From Amycolatopsis camponoti (GTDB lineage Bacteria; Actinomycetota; Actinomycetes; Mycobacteriales; Pseudonocardiaceae), in NCBI RefSeq assembly GCF_902497555.1, contig NZ_CABVGP010000001.1, positions 2,770,501 to 2,834,500 on the forward strand: a stretch of 64,000 nucleotides of DNA, given 5' to 3'. The notes beneath the pieces were generated by a model. The model ran no database searches. It was given only the letters and a program-made list of their open reading frames with translations, and was not told the origin of the DNA. Below are positions 52,780 to 61,776 of the stretch, piece after piece (the stretch's first letter is position 1; each line of letters begins with the position of its first letter). Position numbers and translations under genes: made by a program.

Positions 52780-52833
52780 GGCCGGATCGCCCCTGTTCTT
52801 TCCCGATTTTCCCTCTCCAGCAAGGAATGCGCG

Positions 52834-54084
52834 ATGAGGAAGACGCTGCCCGCACGCGCCCGGCCGGTGCTGCACCGCACCCCCGAGCCGAGCGCCGAGA
52901 CCCTGACCGGCTACCCGGCCGCCCAGCAACCCGAGTGGCCCGACCCGCACGCGCTCGCCGAGGTCCGCGACACCCTGGCCGAGCGCGAAGACGTCGTCGG
53001 CCCCGCCGAAGTGCTCCAGCTGCGCTCCCTGCTGGCCCGCGCGGCCGAAGGCGAGTTCTGCGTCCTGCAGGCCGGCGACTGCGCCGAGGACCCGGCCGAT
53101 GCCGGTGTCCGGGCCGTGGCCCGCAAGGTCGGCATGCTCGACACGCTCGCGGAGGTGATGCGCGTCGGCTCCGGCCGCCCGGTCCTGGAAGTCGGCCGGA
53201 TCGCGGGCCAGTACGCCAAGCCGCGCTCGGCGAACGTCGAGGAGGTCGACGGCCGCGAGCTGCCGGTCTACCGCGGCCCGATCGTCAACAGCCCCGAGCC
53301 GACCCCCGAGGCCCGGCGCCCCGACCCGGGCCGGATCCTCGACGCGCACGAAGCCGCGCTCGGCGTCCGCGCTTCTCTCGGCCGCCTCGGCCGGGGCTCC
53401 GCGGCCGAGCCGGCCGAGCGGATCTGGACGAGCCACGAGGCGCTGCTGCTGGACTACGAAGTCCCGCTCCTGCGCCGGATGCCGGGCGGCCGGAACTACC
53501 TGGCCTCGACGCACTGGCCGTGGATCGGCGAGCGGACCCGGCGCTCGGACGGCGCCCACGTGCACCTGCTGTCCACCGTGGTCAACCCGGTGGCGGCGAA
53601 GGTGAGCGCGAAGGCCCCGATCGAGGACGTCCTGCGGCTGTGCGCGCGGCTCGACCCCTTCCGCACCCCGGGGCGGCTCACGCTGATCCCGCGGTTCGGC
53701 GCGGCTCGGATCGGGCAGCTCGCGCCGCTGGTGCGGGCGGTGCGCGACGCCGGGCACCCGGTGCTGTGGCTGTGCGATCCCATGCACGGCAACACCGTCG
53801 TCGCCGACGACGGGCTCAAGGTGCGCTGGCTCGAGGACATCATGAACGAGCTGCGCCAGTTCGTCCGGATCGTCACGGGGGAGGGCGGCGCGTGCGCCGG
53901 GCTGCACGTGGAGGCCTCGCCCAGCGAGATCTCGGAGTGCCACGGCGCCGGCATCACGGCGTCGCGCGGACCCGGCTACACGACGCTGTGCGACCCGCGG
54001 CTGAACCTGACCCAGGCCGTCGCGCTGACCGCGAGCTGGCAGCCCGAGGCGGCCCACGAACTCCGGACGGAGCTGGCGTCATGA
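52834..54084 (+). CDS. phzC: class II DAHP synthase (PhzC-like)
   Basis: 416 residues, a plant-type (class II) 3-deoxy-D-arabino-heptulosonate 7-phosphate synthase. Metal and substrate motifs: FCVLQAGDCAED (metal Cys about residue 76), RVGRIAGQYAKPRSA-like VGRIAGQYAKPRS, SHEALLLDYE, THWPWIGERTR, WLCDPMHGNT (metal His) and CDPRLN (metal Asp). It lacks the N-terminal extension that carries tyrosine/phenylalanine feedback sites in housekeeping enzymes, as do PhzC and other pathway copies. It boosts shikimate flux toward chorismate for the anthranilate unit and toward tyrosine for the hydropyrrole unit. Confidence 0.92.
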   Translation: MRKTLPARARPVLHRTPEPSAETLTGYPAAQQPEWPDPHALAEVRDTLAEREDVVGPAEVLQLRSLLARAAEGEFCVLQAGDCAEDPADAGVRAVARKVGMLDTLAEVMRVGSGRPVLEVGRIAGQYAKPRSANVEEVDGRELPVYRGPIVNSPEPTPEARRPDPGRILDAHEAALGVRASLGRLGRGSAAEPAERIWTSHEALLLDYEVPLLRRMPGGRNYLASTHWPWIGERTRRSDGAHVHLLSTVVNPVAAKVSAKAPIEDVLRLCARLDPFRTPGRLTLIPRFGAARIGQLAPLVRAVRDAGHPVLWLCDPMHGNTVVADDGLKVRWLEDIMNELRQFVRIVTGEGGACAGLHVEASPSEISECHGAGITASRGPGYTTLCDPRLNLTQAVALTASWQPEAAHELRTELAS

Positions 54085-54848
54085 GCGTGACCCTGGTGAC
54101 CGGCGCGGCGAGCGGCATCGGTGCCGCCACCGCGACCCTCCTGGCCGAGCGCGGGCACACCCTGGCGTTGTTCGACCGCGACGAAGCCGCCTTGGCCCTG
54201 GTCGCGAAGCCGCTGCTGGACGACGGCCGCAGTGTCTACACCTACACCGTGGACGTCACCTCCAGCGCCGAGGTCGATGCGGCGGTCGAGCGCGTCGAGA
54301 CCGGGTTCGGGCCGATCGACGGCCTGGCGAACGTCGCCGGGGTGCTGCGGATGGGCCGCGTGGCCGACCTGTCCGACGAGGACTGGAACGCGACCTTCGC
54401 GGTCAACGCGACCGGCGTCTTCCACGTCTGCCGGGCGGTCTCGCGCCGGATGACGAGCCGGAAGAGCGGCTCGATCGTCACCGTGGCGTCGAACGCCGCG
54501 GGCGTGCCCCGCAGCCACATGGCCGCCTACGCCGCGTCGAAGGCAGCCGCGACCAGCCTGACCCACAGCCTCGGCCTGGACCTCGCCCCGCTCGGCATCC
54601 GCTGCAACGTCGTCGCGCCGGGGTCGACCGACACCCCGATGCTCCGGTCCATGTGGACGGACGAGACCGGCTCGAAGTCCACCTTGGACGGTGATCCCGG
54701 CCAGTTCCGGCTGGGCATCCCGCTGGGGCGCATCGGTTCACCCGAGGACGTCGCCCGCAGCGTGGCGTTCCTGCTGTCCGACGACGCCCGGCACGTGACC
54801 CTCGCGACCCTGCTCGTCGACGGCGGCGCGGCCCTCGGCGCGGTCTGA
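54081..54848 (+). CDS. short-chain dehydrogenase (EntA-like), predicted DHHA to 3-hydroxyanthranilate
   Basis: 255 residues. Rossmann motif VTLVTGAASGIGAAT (GxxxGxG), NVAGV, the catalytic Ser in VTVASNAAGVPRS and YAASK (Tyr about 152, Lys about 156). Overall layout matches 2,3-dihydro-2,3-dihydroxybenzoate dehydrogenase (EntA/DhbA). Start overlaps the DAHP synthase stop by 4 nt. Next to PhzD- and PhzE-like genes, the most economical substrate is trans-2,3-dihydro-3-hydroxyanthranilate, giving 3-hydroxyanthranilate, as established for limazepine biosynthesis. The stereo- and substrate specificity is inferred from context. Confidence 0.82.
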   Translation: MSVTLVTGAASGIGAATATLLAERGHTLALFDRDEAALALVAKPLLDDGRSVYTYTVDVTSSAEVDAAVERVETGFGPIDGLANVAGVLRMGRVADLSDEDWNATFAVNATGVFHVCRAVSRRMTSRKSGSIVTVASNAAGVPRSHMAAYAASKAAATSLTHSLGLDLAPLGIRCNVVAPGSTDTPMLRSMWTDETGSKSTLDGDPGQFRLGIPLGRIGSPEDVARSVAFLLSDDARHVTLATLLVDGGAALGAV

Positions 54849-54858
54849 AGGAGGCCTG

Positions 54859-55503
54859 ATGAGCGGCATCACGATCGAACCGTACGACCTGCCCACGACC
54901 GTCCCGGTCAGCACCGCGGGCTGGCGGGCCCACCCGGGCCGCGCGGCCCTGCTGATCCACGACATGCAGCGCTACTTCCTCGGCTTCTACCCGGAGGACG
55001 GCGCACTGCGGCGGACGCTCGTCCGCAACGTCGTCACCGCGCGGGAAACCGCCGACCGGCTGGGGATCCCGGTGTTCTACACCGCCCAGCCCGGCTCGAT
55101 GACGCCGGAGGACCGCGGGCTGCTGCACGACATCTGGGGCCCGGGCATGAAGGCCACCCCGGCCGACCGGCAGGTGATCGACGAGCTGGCGCCGACGCCG
55201 TCGGACGTCGTGCTGACGAAGTGGCGCTACAGCGCGTTCCACCGCACCGACCTGCTCGAGCGGCTGCGGGCGGCCGGGCGCGACCAGCTGATCGTCTGCG
55301 GGATCTACGCGCACGTCGGCTGCCTGGTCACCGCCGTCGAGGCGTTCACGCACGACATCGAGACGTTCTTCGTCGCCGACGCCGTCGCGGACTTCGGCCC
55401 GGACGAGCACCGGCTGGCGGTGGACTACGCCGCCGCCAACTGCGCGGTCGCCACGACCACCGCGGCGCTGGTCGGGCAGCTGGAAGGCGCGGTGGTCGCG
55501 TGA
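54859..55503 (+). CDS. phzD: PhzD-like isochorismatase, makes DHHA from ADIC
   Basis: 214 residues, the length of PhzD. Catalytic Asp is in LLIHDMQRYFLGFY (Asp35) and Lys in LTKWRYSAFHRT (Lys121). The usual catalytic Cys position in the cysteine-hydrolase superfamily is Gly in CGIYAHVGCL, as in PhzD. Preceded by GGAGGCCTG. It would hydrolyse 2-amino-2-desoxyisochorismate to trans-2,3-dihydro-3-hydroxyanthranilate and pyruvate. No carrier domain is fused, unlike EntB, so a siderophore role is unlikely. Confidence 0.9.
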   Translation: MSGITIEPYDLPTTVPVSTAGWRAHPGRAALLIHDMQRYFLGFYPEDGALRRTLVRNVVTARETADRLGIPVFYTAQPGSMTPEDRGLLHDIWGPGMKATPADRQVIDELAPTPSDVVLTKWRYSAFHRTDLLERLRAAGRDQLIVCGIYAHVGCLVTAVEAFTHDIETFFVADAVADFGPDEHRLAVDYAAANCAVATTTAALVGQLEGAVVA

Positions 55504-57359
55504 GTGGCCTGCCGATCCGCGCGGGGTCGCCGTACGCGATCCTGCACCGGCCCGGCAGCGGCCGCGGCGACCAGGTCGAGGTCGTCTCCGGGCCGGTCCG
55601 CACGGCCGAGCGGCTGGCCGACCTGACCCTGGACGAAGGCGCCTGGGAAGGCCGCGGCCGGCACACGAAACTCGTCCTGCTCCCGTACCGGCAGCTCGCC
55701 GAGCGGGGCTACGACTGCCCGGACGACCAGGTCCCGTTGCAGGTGATGGACATCGAGTCCCAGACGACGCTCACCGTCGCCGAGACCCTCGCGGCCCTGC
55801 CCGACGGCGCCCCGCCGCTGGAACAGCGCGCGTTCGACCTGGGCGACGACGAGTACGCCCGCACGGTCGAGCGGATCCTCGACGACGAGATCGGCGCGGG
55901 GGAGGGCGCGAACTTCGTGCTCTCCCGCAGCCTGCGCGGCCGCTTCCCCGGCTTCGACGACGATGTCGCGCGGGCGGTGTTCAAACGGCTGCTCGGCGCG
56001 GAAGCCGGCGCCTACTGGACGTTCCTGGTCTTCACCGGCGAGCGCTACCTGCTGGGCAGCACGCCCGAGCAGCACGTCCGGCTGTTCGACCGCACGGTGA
56101 CCATGAACCCGATCAGCGGCACCTACCGCTACCCGGAAGGCGGCGCCGACGCCGAAGGCCTGCTCGAGTTCCTCCACGACGAGAAGGAGGCCGACGAGCT
56201 GTGCATGGTCGTCGACGAGGAACTGAAGATGATGGCCGAGCTCTGCGACCGCGGCATCCGGGTGTCCGGGCCGCGGCTGCGGCGCATGTCGCGGCTGGCG
56301 CACACCGAGTACTCCCTGGAAGGCGAGACCGGGAAACCGCTGACCGAGGTGCTGCGGCACACGCTGCTCGCGCCGACCGTCACCGGCAGCCCACTGGTCA
56401 ACGCCTGCCGGGTGATCCGCCGGTACGAGCCGAAGGGACGCGGCTACTACAGCGGCGTCGTCGGGCTCGTCGGCAGCGACGACGACGGCCGGCGCTCGCT
56501 GGACTCGGCGATCCTCATCCGCACCGCGGACATCTCGCCGGGCGGCGACGTCCGGCTGGCGGCCGGGTCGACGATCGTGCGCGAATCCGCGCCGCTCTCG
56601 GAAGCCGCCGAGACGACGGCGAAGGTGTCGGCGGTCCTGAAGTCGTTGTCCGGCGAAGCCCGCCAGGCCGCGACGCCCCCGCCGCCGACGTCGTCGGACG
56701 AGGTGCGCTCCGCGCTGAAGGCCCGCAACCGGGGCAAGTCGCGGTTCTGGCTCGACGGCGCCCGCCCCGGCAGTGGCTCGCGGGTGCGCATCACCGTCGT
56801 CGACGCCGAAGACGCGTTCACCTCGATGCTGGCCTACCAGCTGAAGTCGGTGAACTGCGCGGTGACGACCGTGCCGTGGGACGCCGGCGAGCTGCCCGAG
56901 AACGACTTGGTGCTGCTCGGCCCGGGGCCCGGCGATCCCAACGACGTCGATGGTGCGAAGGTCGGCCGCCTGCGGGCGCTGGCCGCGGACCTGCTGCGCT
57001 CGGGCCGTCCGCTCGCCGGGGTCTGCCTGGGCCACCAGGTGCTCTGCGCCGAACTGGGCCTGCCCGTCCAGCGGCTCGCGCGGCCCAACCAGGGACGTCA
57101 GGCGCACGTGACGATCGACGGCGAGCGCCGGGCCGTCGGGTTCTACAACAGCTTCGCCGCGCGCACTCCCGACGACCGCGTCGAAGTGCCCGGCCGGGCG
57201 CCCGCCGACGTCGTGCGCGGGCTGGACGACCAGGTCATCGGCCTGCGCGGGCCGCGGCTGGCGACCATCCAGTTCCACGCCGAGTCGTTCCTCACCGAGG
57301 ACGGCCCGGCCATCCTGCGCGACGTAGTCGACCACGCCACCGAAGGAGGAACCCCATGA
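55500..57359 (+). CDS. phzE: PhzE-like 2-amino-2-desoxyisochorismate synthase
   Basis: 619 residues from the GTG at 55500, overlapping the previous stop by 4 nt. The N-terminal chorismate-binding domain (about 50-395) has [41 protein letters not shown] and [16 protein letters not shown]. The C-terminal class I glutamine amidotransferase (about 425-610) has [12 protein letters not shown], the nucleophile in [10 protein letters not shown] (Cys509) and FHAES (His/Glu about 592-594). One fused chain is the PhzE form; primary anthranilate synthases of this size occur too. The neighbouring PhzD gene favours ADIC as the product. Confidence 0.9.
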   Translation: MSGLPIRAGSPYAILHRPGSGRGDQVEVVSGPVRTAERLADLTLDEGAWEGRGRHTKLVLLPYRQLAERGYDCPDDQVPLQVMDIESQTTLTVAETLAALPDGAPPLEQRAFDLGDDEYARTVERILDDEIGAGEGANFVLSRSLRGRFPGFDDDVARAVFKRLLGAEAGAYWTFLVFTGERYLLGSTPEQHVRLFDRTVTMNPISGTYRYPEGGADAEGLLEFLHDEKEADELCMVVDEELKMMAELCDRGIRVSGPRLRRMSRLAHTEYSLEGETGKPLTEVLRHTLLAPTVTGSPLVNACRVIRRYEPKGRGYYSGVVGLVGSDDDGRRSLDSAILIRTADISPGGDVRLAAGSTIVRESAPLSEAAETTAKVSAVLKSLSGEARQAATPPPPTSSDEVRSALKARNRGKSRFWLDGARPGSGSRVRITVVDAEDAFTSMLAYQLKSVNCAVTTVPWDAGELPENDLVLLGPGPGDPNDVDGAKVGRLRALAADLLRSGRPLAGVCLGHQVLCAELGLPVQRLARPNQGRQAHVTIDGERRAVGFYNSFAARTPDDRVEVPGRAPADVVRGLDDQVIGLRGPRLATIQFHAESFLTEDGPAILRDVVDHATEGGTP

Positions 57360-57907
57360 CCACATCCGCCCCGGCGTTCGACCGGGCGAGGCTGAGGGCC
57401 TTCCTCGGCCACTTCACCACCGGCGTCACCGTCGTGACCTACCGCCGCGGCGAGCTGGTGCGCGGCGCGACCGTCAACGCGTTCACGTCCGTGTCGCTGG
57501 ACCCGCCGCTCGTGCTGGTCTCGCTGGACCGGCGCAGCCGCTCGGTCCAGCACCTCGGCGACGGCCCGTTCGTCGTCAACATCCTGGCCGAGGACCAGCG
57601 CGACCTCGCGATGCACTTCGCGGGCAAACCCCTCGCGGACGACGCGGTGCCGTGGGTCGACCTCGACTCGCCGGTACCGCGGCTGGGCCGCACGGTCGGG
57701 CACGTCGAGTGCACCCCGTGGCGCGCCTACGACGGCGGCGACCACGTGCTGCACGTCGGCGAGGTGACCGGCCTCGACCTGGCCGGCGGGCGGCCGCTGC
57801 TGTTCTTCGGTGGCGACTTCCCGCGGCTGGCCGAAGAACCCGAGGCACCGCACTGGTCGTGGTCGCTGGACGACCCGACACCCCAACTATGGGAGGCAGG
57901 CAAGTGA
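57356..57907 (+). CDS. flavin reductase (HpaC-like) partner of the monooxygenase
   Basis: 183 residues. Flavin reductase-like domain with [53 protein letters not shown] and a C-terminal [11 protein letters not shown]. It would supply FADH2 or FMNH2 from NAD(P)H. Both ends overlap neighbours by 4 nt, and the gene directly downstream is the HpaB-type oxygenase that needs reduced flavin. Confidence 0.9.
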   Translation: MTTSAPAFDRARLRAFLGHFTTGVTVVTYRRGELVRGATVNAFTSVSLDPPLVLVSLDRRSRSVQHLGDGPFVVNILAEDQRDLAMHFAGKPLADDAVPWVDLDSPVPRLGRTVGHVECTPWRAYDGGDHVLHVGEVTGLDLAGGRPLLFFGGDFPRLAEEPEAPHWSWSLDDPTPQLWEAGK

Positions 57908-59421
57908 GCGAGACGACGACCCGGCCGTTGACCGGGGACGAGTACCTGGAAAGCATCCGCGACGGCCGGGAGATCTGGGCCTACGGTGAGCGCGTCGACG
58001 ACGTCACCAAGCACCCGGCGTTCCGCAACACCGCCCGGATGACGGCCCGGCTGTACGACGCGCTGCACGACCCGGAGAAGCGGGACGTGCTGACCACGCC
58101 GACCGACACCGGCAGCGGCGGGTTCACGCACAAGTTCTTCCGCGCACCCAAGTCCACGACGGATCTCCTGGGCGACCGCGACGCGATCGCCGAGTGGGCC
58201 CGGATGAGCTACGGCTGGCTGGGCCGCAGCCCGGACTACAAGGCGAGCTTCCTCACCACCCTGGGCGTCGACCCGGGCTACTACGGCGAGTTCGAAGGCA
58301 ACGCCCGGCGCTGGTACGCCGAAGCGCAGGAGAAGGTCCTGTTCTGGAACCACGCGATCATCAACCCGCCCGTCGACCGGCACAAGGCGGCCGACGACGT
58401 CGGGGACGTGTTCGTGCACGTCGAGGAAGAACGCGACGACGGCCTGGTCGTCAGCGGCGCCAAGGTCGTCGCGACCGGGTCGGCGCTGACGCACGGCAAC
58501 TTCATCGCCCACTACGGGCTGCCGGTGAAGAAGCGCGAGTTCGCGCTGGTGGCGACGCTGCCGATGGACTCGCCGGGGCTGAAGCTGATCTGCCGGCCGT
58601 CGTACGCGCTGCAGGCCGACACGATGGGCAGCCCGTTCGACTACCCGCTGTCGAGCCGCCTCGACGAGAACGACACGATCTTCGTGCTCGACAAGGTGAA
58701 GATCCCGTGGGAGAACGTCTTCGTCTACGGCGACCAGGCCAAGGCGGCGACTTTCCTGTCGGCGTCGGGGTTCCTGAACCGCTCGACGTTCCACGGCGTG
58801 ACGCGGCTGGCGGTGAAGCTGGACTTCCTGGCCGGGCTGCTGCTCAAGGGCGTCGACGTCACCGGCACCCGGGACTTCCGCGGCATCCAGACCCGCATCG
58901 GCGAGGTTCTGGCGTGGCGCAACATGTTCTGGGGCCTGAGCGACGCGATGGCGCTCAACCCGGACCCGTGGAAGGGCGGCGCGCTGCTGCCGAAGCTCGA
59001 CTACGGCATGGCCTACCGCTGGTTCATGACGATCGGCTACCCCCGGGTGCGGGAGATCATCCACCAGGACCTGGGCAGCGCGCTGATCTACCTCAACTCG
59101 CACGCCAGCGACTTCCAGAACCCGGAGCTGCGGCCCTACCTGGACAAGTACGTCCGGGGTTCGTCGGGCTACGACGCGGTGGAGCGGGTCAAGCTGATGA
59201 AGCTGATCTGGGACTCCGTCGGCACGGAGTTCGCCGGCCGCAACGAGCTGTACGAGCGGAACTTCTCGGGCAACCACGAGAACGTCCGGATCGAGATGCT
59301 CACCGCGCAGCAGGCGTCCGGGCAGGTCGACGGCTACAAGGGCTTCGCCGAGCAGTGCCTGGCCGAGTACGACCTCGACGGCTGGACCGCCCCGGACCTG
59401 ATCAACCCCGATCGGCTCTGA
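57904..59421 (+). CDS. 4-hydroxyphenylacetate 3-hydroxylase (HpaB)-type FADH2-dependent monooxygenase
   Basis: 505 residues, the usual HpaB length. N-terminal [36 protein letters not shown] read in parts is the family signature. The acyl-CoA-dehydrogenase-like core has [68 protein letters not shown] and a C-terminal helical domain. HpaB enzymes hydroxylate phenols next to an existing OH. The likely substrate is 3-hydroxyanthranilate, or an NRPS-bound or later aromatic intermediate; the position of the new OH cannot be told from sequence. Confidence 0.88.
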   Translation: MSETTTRPLTGDEYLESIRDGREIWAYGERVDDVTKHPAFRNTARMTARLYDALHDPEKRDVLTTPTDTGSGGFTHKFFRAPKSTTDLLGDRDAIAEWARMSYGWLGRSPDYKASFLTTLGVDPGYYGEFEGNARRWYAEAQEKVLFWNHAIINPPVDRHKAADDVGDVFVHVEEERDDGLVVSGAKVVATGSALTHGNFIAHYGLPVKKREFALVATLPMDSPGLKLICRPSYALQADTMGSPFDYPLSSRLDENDTIFVLDKVKIPWENVFVYGDQAKAATFLSASGFLNRSTFHGVTRLAVKLDFLAGLLLKGVDVTGTRDFRGIQTRIGEVLAWRNMFWGLSDAMALNPDPWKGGALLPKLDYGMAYRWFMTIGYPRVREIIHQDLGSALIYLNSHASDFQNPELRPYLDKYVRGSSGYDAVERVKLMKLIWDSVGTEFAGRNELYERNFSGNHENVRIEMLTAQQASGQVDGYKGFAEQCLAEYDLDGWTAPDLINPDRL

Positions 59422-59439
59422 CGTGTGTCCCGATAGGAC

Positions 59440-59472
59440 GGAGGGCCTCCCCGCGGTGCGGGAAGGCCCTCC
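59440..59472. terminator. bidirectional terminator between convergent cluster genes
   Basis: Arms 59440-59454 and 59458-59472 pair over 15 bp with one mismatch around a 3-nt loop. It lies between the monooxygenase stop (59421) and the O-methyltransferase stop (59486), so it can end both transcripts. Confidence 0.75.
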
Positions 59473-59485
59473 GGTGGTGGGTCGC

Positions 59486-60148
59486 TCAGCTCTCGACGAG
59501 CATCAGGCAGAACCCGTCGTGGCCGCGGCTGCCGACGGTCTGCACGGTCGTCGCGGTGACGCGCGGTTCGTCGGCCACCAGCTGGTTGAACCGGCGTACT
59601 CCCTGAACCGCCGGGTTGGGGCTGTCGGCTTCGACGACGAGCCCGTCGAGCACCACGTTGTCGACGACGATCACGCTGCCCGGGCGGGTCAGCTTCAAGG
59701 CCCAGCCGAAGTATTCGGGGATGTTGGCCTTGTCGGCGTCGATGAACACGAAGTCGAACGGCTCACCGCCCGCCAGCTCCGGCAGCGTGTCGAGGGCCTT
59801 GCCGACGCGCAGGTCGACGACGTCGGACAGACCCGCGTTGTCGATGTTGCGCCGAGCGACCTCGGCGAAGGACGGTTCGGCCTCCAGCGTGGTCAGCGAG
59901 CCGCCCGCCGGCAGCGCCCGGGCCAGCCAGATCGCGCTGTAGCCGCCGAACGCGCCGATCTCGAGGATGCGGCGCGCGCCGTGGGTGCGGGCGAGCAGGT
60001 GGAGGAACTTGCCCTGGTTGGGTGCCACCGCGATCTCCGGCAGCCCGGCCTCGGCGCTGGCCTTGGCCGCGAGGTCCAGGGCGGCGTCGTGCTCCACCAT
60101 CAGGGTCGAGGTGTAGGTGTCGATTTTCGTCCACTGGTCTTCGCTCAT
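59486..60148 (-). CDS. SAM-dependent O-methyltransferase (class I, caffeoyl-CoA OMT-like)
   Basis: 220 residues from the ATG at 60148. SAM-binding motif I ILEIGAFGGYSAIWLA (about 61-76), SLTTLEAEPSFAEVA, and the metal-site Asp in FDFVFIDADKANIPEYFGWAL with VIVVDNVVLDG (Asp/Asn metal ligands). This is the cation-dependent catechol OMT fold. In the cluster it should methylate one hydroxyl of the ring made by the HpaB-type hydroxylase, giving a methoxy group common on PBD A-rings. It faces the hydropyrrole operon across a 207-bp divergent region. Confidence 0.88.
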   Translation of the reverse strand: MSEDQWTKIDTYTSTLMVEHDAALDLAAKASAEAGLPEIAVAPNQGKFLHLLARTHGARRILEIGAFGGYSAIWLARALPAGGSLTTLEAEPSFAEVARRNIDNAGLSDVVDLRVGKALDTLPELAGGEPFDFVFIDADKANIPEYFGWALKLTRPGSVIVVDNVVLDGLVVEADSPNPAVQGVRRFNQLVADEPRVTATTVQTVGSRGHDGFCLMLVES

Positions 60149-60214
60149 GTTTCCCGATCGTACTTGAGGATCGCGCGCGGCTATAGGGATAATCGAGATT
60201 CTTTTGCCGCCAAC

Positions 60215-60244
60215 TTGATTTCCCGGCGGCAACCACTGTAGGCT
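60215..60244 (+). promoter_or_regulatory. promoter of the hydropyrrole operon (candidate)
   Basis: TTGATT (60215-60220), 18-nt spacer, TAGGCT (60239-60244). The -10 form TAGGCT is common in actinomycetes. It points to the dioxygenase gene at 60356. The opposing A/T-rich stretch CTATAGGGATAATC (60181-60194) may serve the methyltransferase. Confidence 0.48.
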
Positions 60245-60355
60245 CGGAAGAGATCGGGCGGTTGTTTCTCCCGCCGCCCCCGATGATCGATCGAGGCCAC
60301 TCTCGAGGCGCCGTCTGGGAATGCTCTCCCGGTGCCGGAAGAAAGGATGGCGACC

Positions 60356-60859
60356 ATGTCCGAGAACGCCGTGGCGACCCTCGAGTCGCCGCGCCTCGCG
60401 CCACTGCGTGCGGCGACTTTCCACCACCTGGGGATCCAGACCGCCGACCTCGGCAACTGCGTCTCGTGGTACCAGGACTTCTTCGGCTGCAAGGAAAACT
60501 GGTCCCTGGACGAGTTCTCCGAGCTGACCACGAGCCGGCTGCCCGGCATCGTCAGGCTCGTCGAGCTGAGGGCCGGTGGCACCCGGTTCCACCTCTTCGA
60601 GCGGGCCGGTGAGGGAGCTCAGGCGCCCGACCCCGGCGACGCGCAGTTCCAGCACGTCTGCATGGAGGTCGGTTCACCGGCCGAAATGCGCGCCTGGCAG
60701 CGCCACTGGATGAAACTGTACGAATCCGGTCTCTACCATTTCACCCGCGACGAACCGGCGACGGAGATCGTCACCGACGACGACGGCGTGCAGAGTTTCT
60801 ACGCATTCGACGTGAACGGACTCGAATACGAGTTCACGTGGATTCCGGAGGCGGCGTGA
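60356..60859 (+). CDS. L-DOPA 2,3-dioxygenase (LmbB1/TomH/SibV-type, VOC fold)
   Basis: 167 residues from the ATG at 60356 (AAAGG nine bases before; ATG 60347 and GTG 60332 are in frame). A vicinal-oxygen-chelate protein: metal His in FHHLGIQTADLG (about 22-33), second His in FQHVCMEVG (about 100) and Glu in LEYEFTWI near the C-terminus. The small size and the next gene (tyrosine hydroxylase) fit the extradiol L-DOPA cleaving enzyme of the lincomycin/hormaomycin/PBD hydropyrrole pathway. It would open the DOPA ring, and the product cyclises to a pyrroline carboxylate. A plain glyoxalase call would miss this context. Confidence 0.87.
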   Translation: MSENAVATLESPRLAPLRAATFHHLGIQTADLGNCVSWYQDFFGCKENWSLDEFSELTTSRLPGIVRLVELRAGGTRFHLFERAGEGAQAPDPGDAQFQHVCMEVGSPAEMRAWQRHWMKLYESGLYHFTRDEPATEIVTDDDGVQSFYAFDVNGLEYEFTWIPEAA

Positions 60860-61773
60860 TGACCGTTCCCGTGCTGACCGGAGTCCCCGTGCGCGAGGGG
60901 TGGGACTTCGGCGACTTCCCCTACGGACTCGAACCGCTGACCATCCCCGACGCGGGCACCGAACCCGGTGGCGACGGCCCCTGCTCCCGCTTCGCGGGCC
61001 TGTGCACGCACCTGGAGCACATCTCCCGCGGCGGCGCGCCGGGCCCGGTCGAACCCGTCGAGTCGTCCGACCGCCTCTACTGGTTCCGCTGGATCACCGG
61101 CCACCAGGTGACGTTCGTGCTGTGGCAGCTCGTCGCCCGCGAGCTGGCGCTGGCCGGGCGCGGCGAGCGTGACCGCGAAGCCGCGCTGGCGTCGGCGGCC
61201 CTGTTCACCCGCGGCTTCAGCGCGATGCTGCTCTACACCAGCTCGACGCCGATCGGCGTCTACCACGAGGTGATCCGGCCCAGCATGTTCCTGCAGCACC
61301 GCGGGTTCAGCGGCACCTGGGCACCGGACTTCGCCCCGGTCCGCGACCTCTACCGCGGCAAGGGCCTGCCGGACGACGACTCGCCCGGCGTCCGCGCGTT
61401 GCGCGACGAAGTCGGGTTCTACCAACGGGTCCACGGCGGGATCGCGGCGAAACTGGTGCCCAGCGGCCGGTCCCTCCTGCAGGACTCGGCCGGCGCCACC
61501 GACGTGCACCACCCGGACGTCCTCGGCGTCGTCTACGACAACTACTTCATGACGCTGCGGGCGCCGACGTCGCTGCCGGACGTCGTCGCGCAGCTCCTGC
61601 GCCGCCTCAACGCCGTGGCGCTGGACGTGTCCGTGAACGGCGTCGACTCCGTGTCCGACGCGGAGGACCCGCCGGCGGAGCTGACCAGTCCCGAGGTCCG
61701 CTCGTGCGAGGCCGGGTTCGTCGGCCTGCTCGCCGACATCGCCGCGTGCGCCGCCGGCTCCCCGGCGGACTGA
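60859..61773 (+). CDS. heme-dependent L-tyrosine 3-hydroxylase (LmbB2/TomI/SibU-type)
   Basis: 304 residues from the ATG at 60859, whose first base is the last base of the previous stop (TGATG); GGAGGCGGCGTG precedes it. Segments typical of the family: SRFAGLCTHLEHISRG, LYWFRWITGHQVTFVLWQL, LFTRGFSAMLLYTSSTPIGVYHEVIRPSMF and GVVYDNYFMTLR. The family is a distant relative of tryptophan 2,3-dioxygenase with a His-ligated heme. It makes L-DOPA from tyrosine with peroxide. The His residues in TGHQ and GVYHEV are ligand or active-site candidates. Together with the dioxygenase it defines the first two steps of the hydropyrrole branch. Confidence 0.88.
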   Translation: MTVPVLTGVPVREGWDFGDFPYGLEPLTIPDAGTEPGGDGPCSRFAGLCTHLEHISRGGAPGPVEPVESSDRLYWFRWITGHQVTFVLWQLVARELALAGRGERDREAALASAALFTRGFSAMLLYTSSTPIGVYHEVIRPSMFLQHRGFSGTWAPDFAPVRDLYRGKGLPDDDSPGVRALRDEVGFYQRVHGGIAAKLVPSGRSLLQDSAGATDVHHPDVLGVVYDNYFMTLRAPTSLPDVVAQLLRRLNAVALDVSVNGVDSVSDAEDPPAELTSPEVRSCEAGFVGLLADIAACAAGSPAD

Positions 61774-61776
61774 GCC

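Noticed and set aside
45490..54057. A continuous minus-strand open frame of about 8.5 kb opposite the NRPS genes
   Set aside because: It is a GC-bias shadow of plus-strand genes; it is full of Arg/Gly/Ala/Pro with no domain, and the plus strand carries complete NRPS motifs.
54081..55503. 2,3-dihydroxybenzoate (catecholate siderophore) pathway from the EntA-like SDR and isochorismatase
   Set aside because: No isochorismate synthase, the isochorismatase has no carrier domain, and the chorismate enzyme is fused to a glutamine amidotransferase, so an amino group is introduced.
60859..61773. Ordinary tryptophan 2,3-dioxygenase
   Set aside because: The similarity is distant, and the gene is coupled to a VOC dioxygenase and followed by F420, PhzF-like and GGT-like genes, which identifies the tyrosine hydroxylase family.
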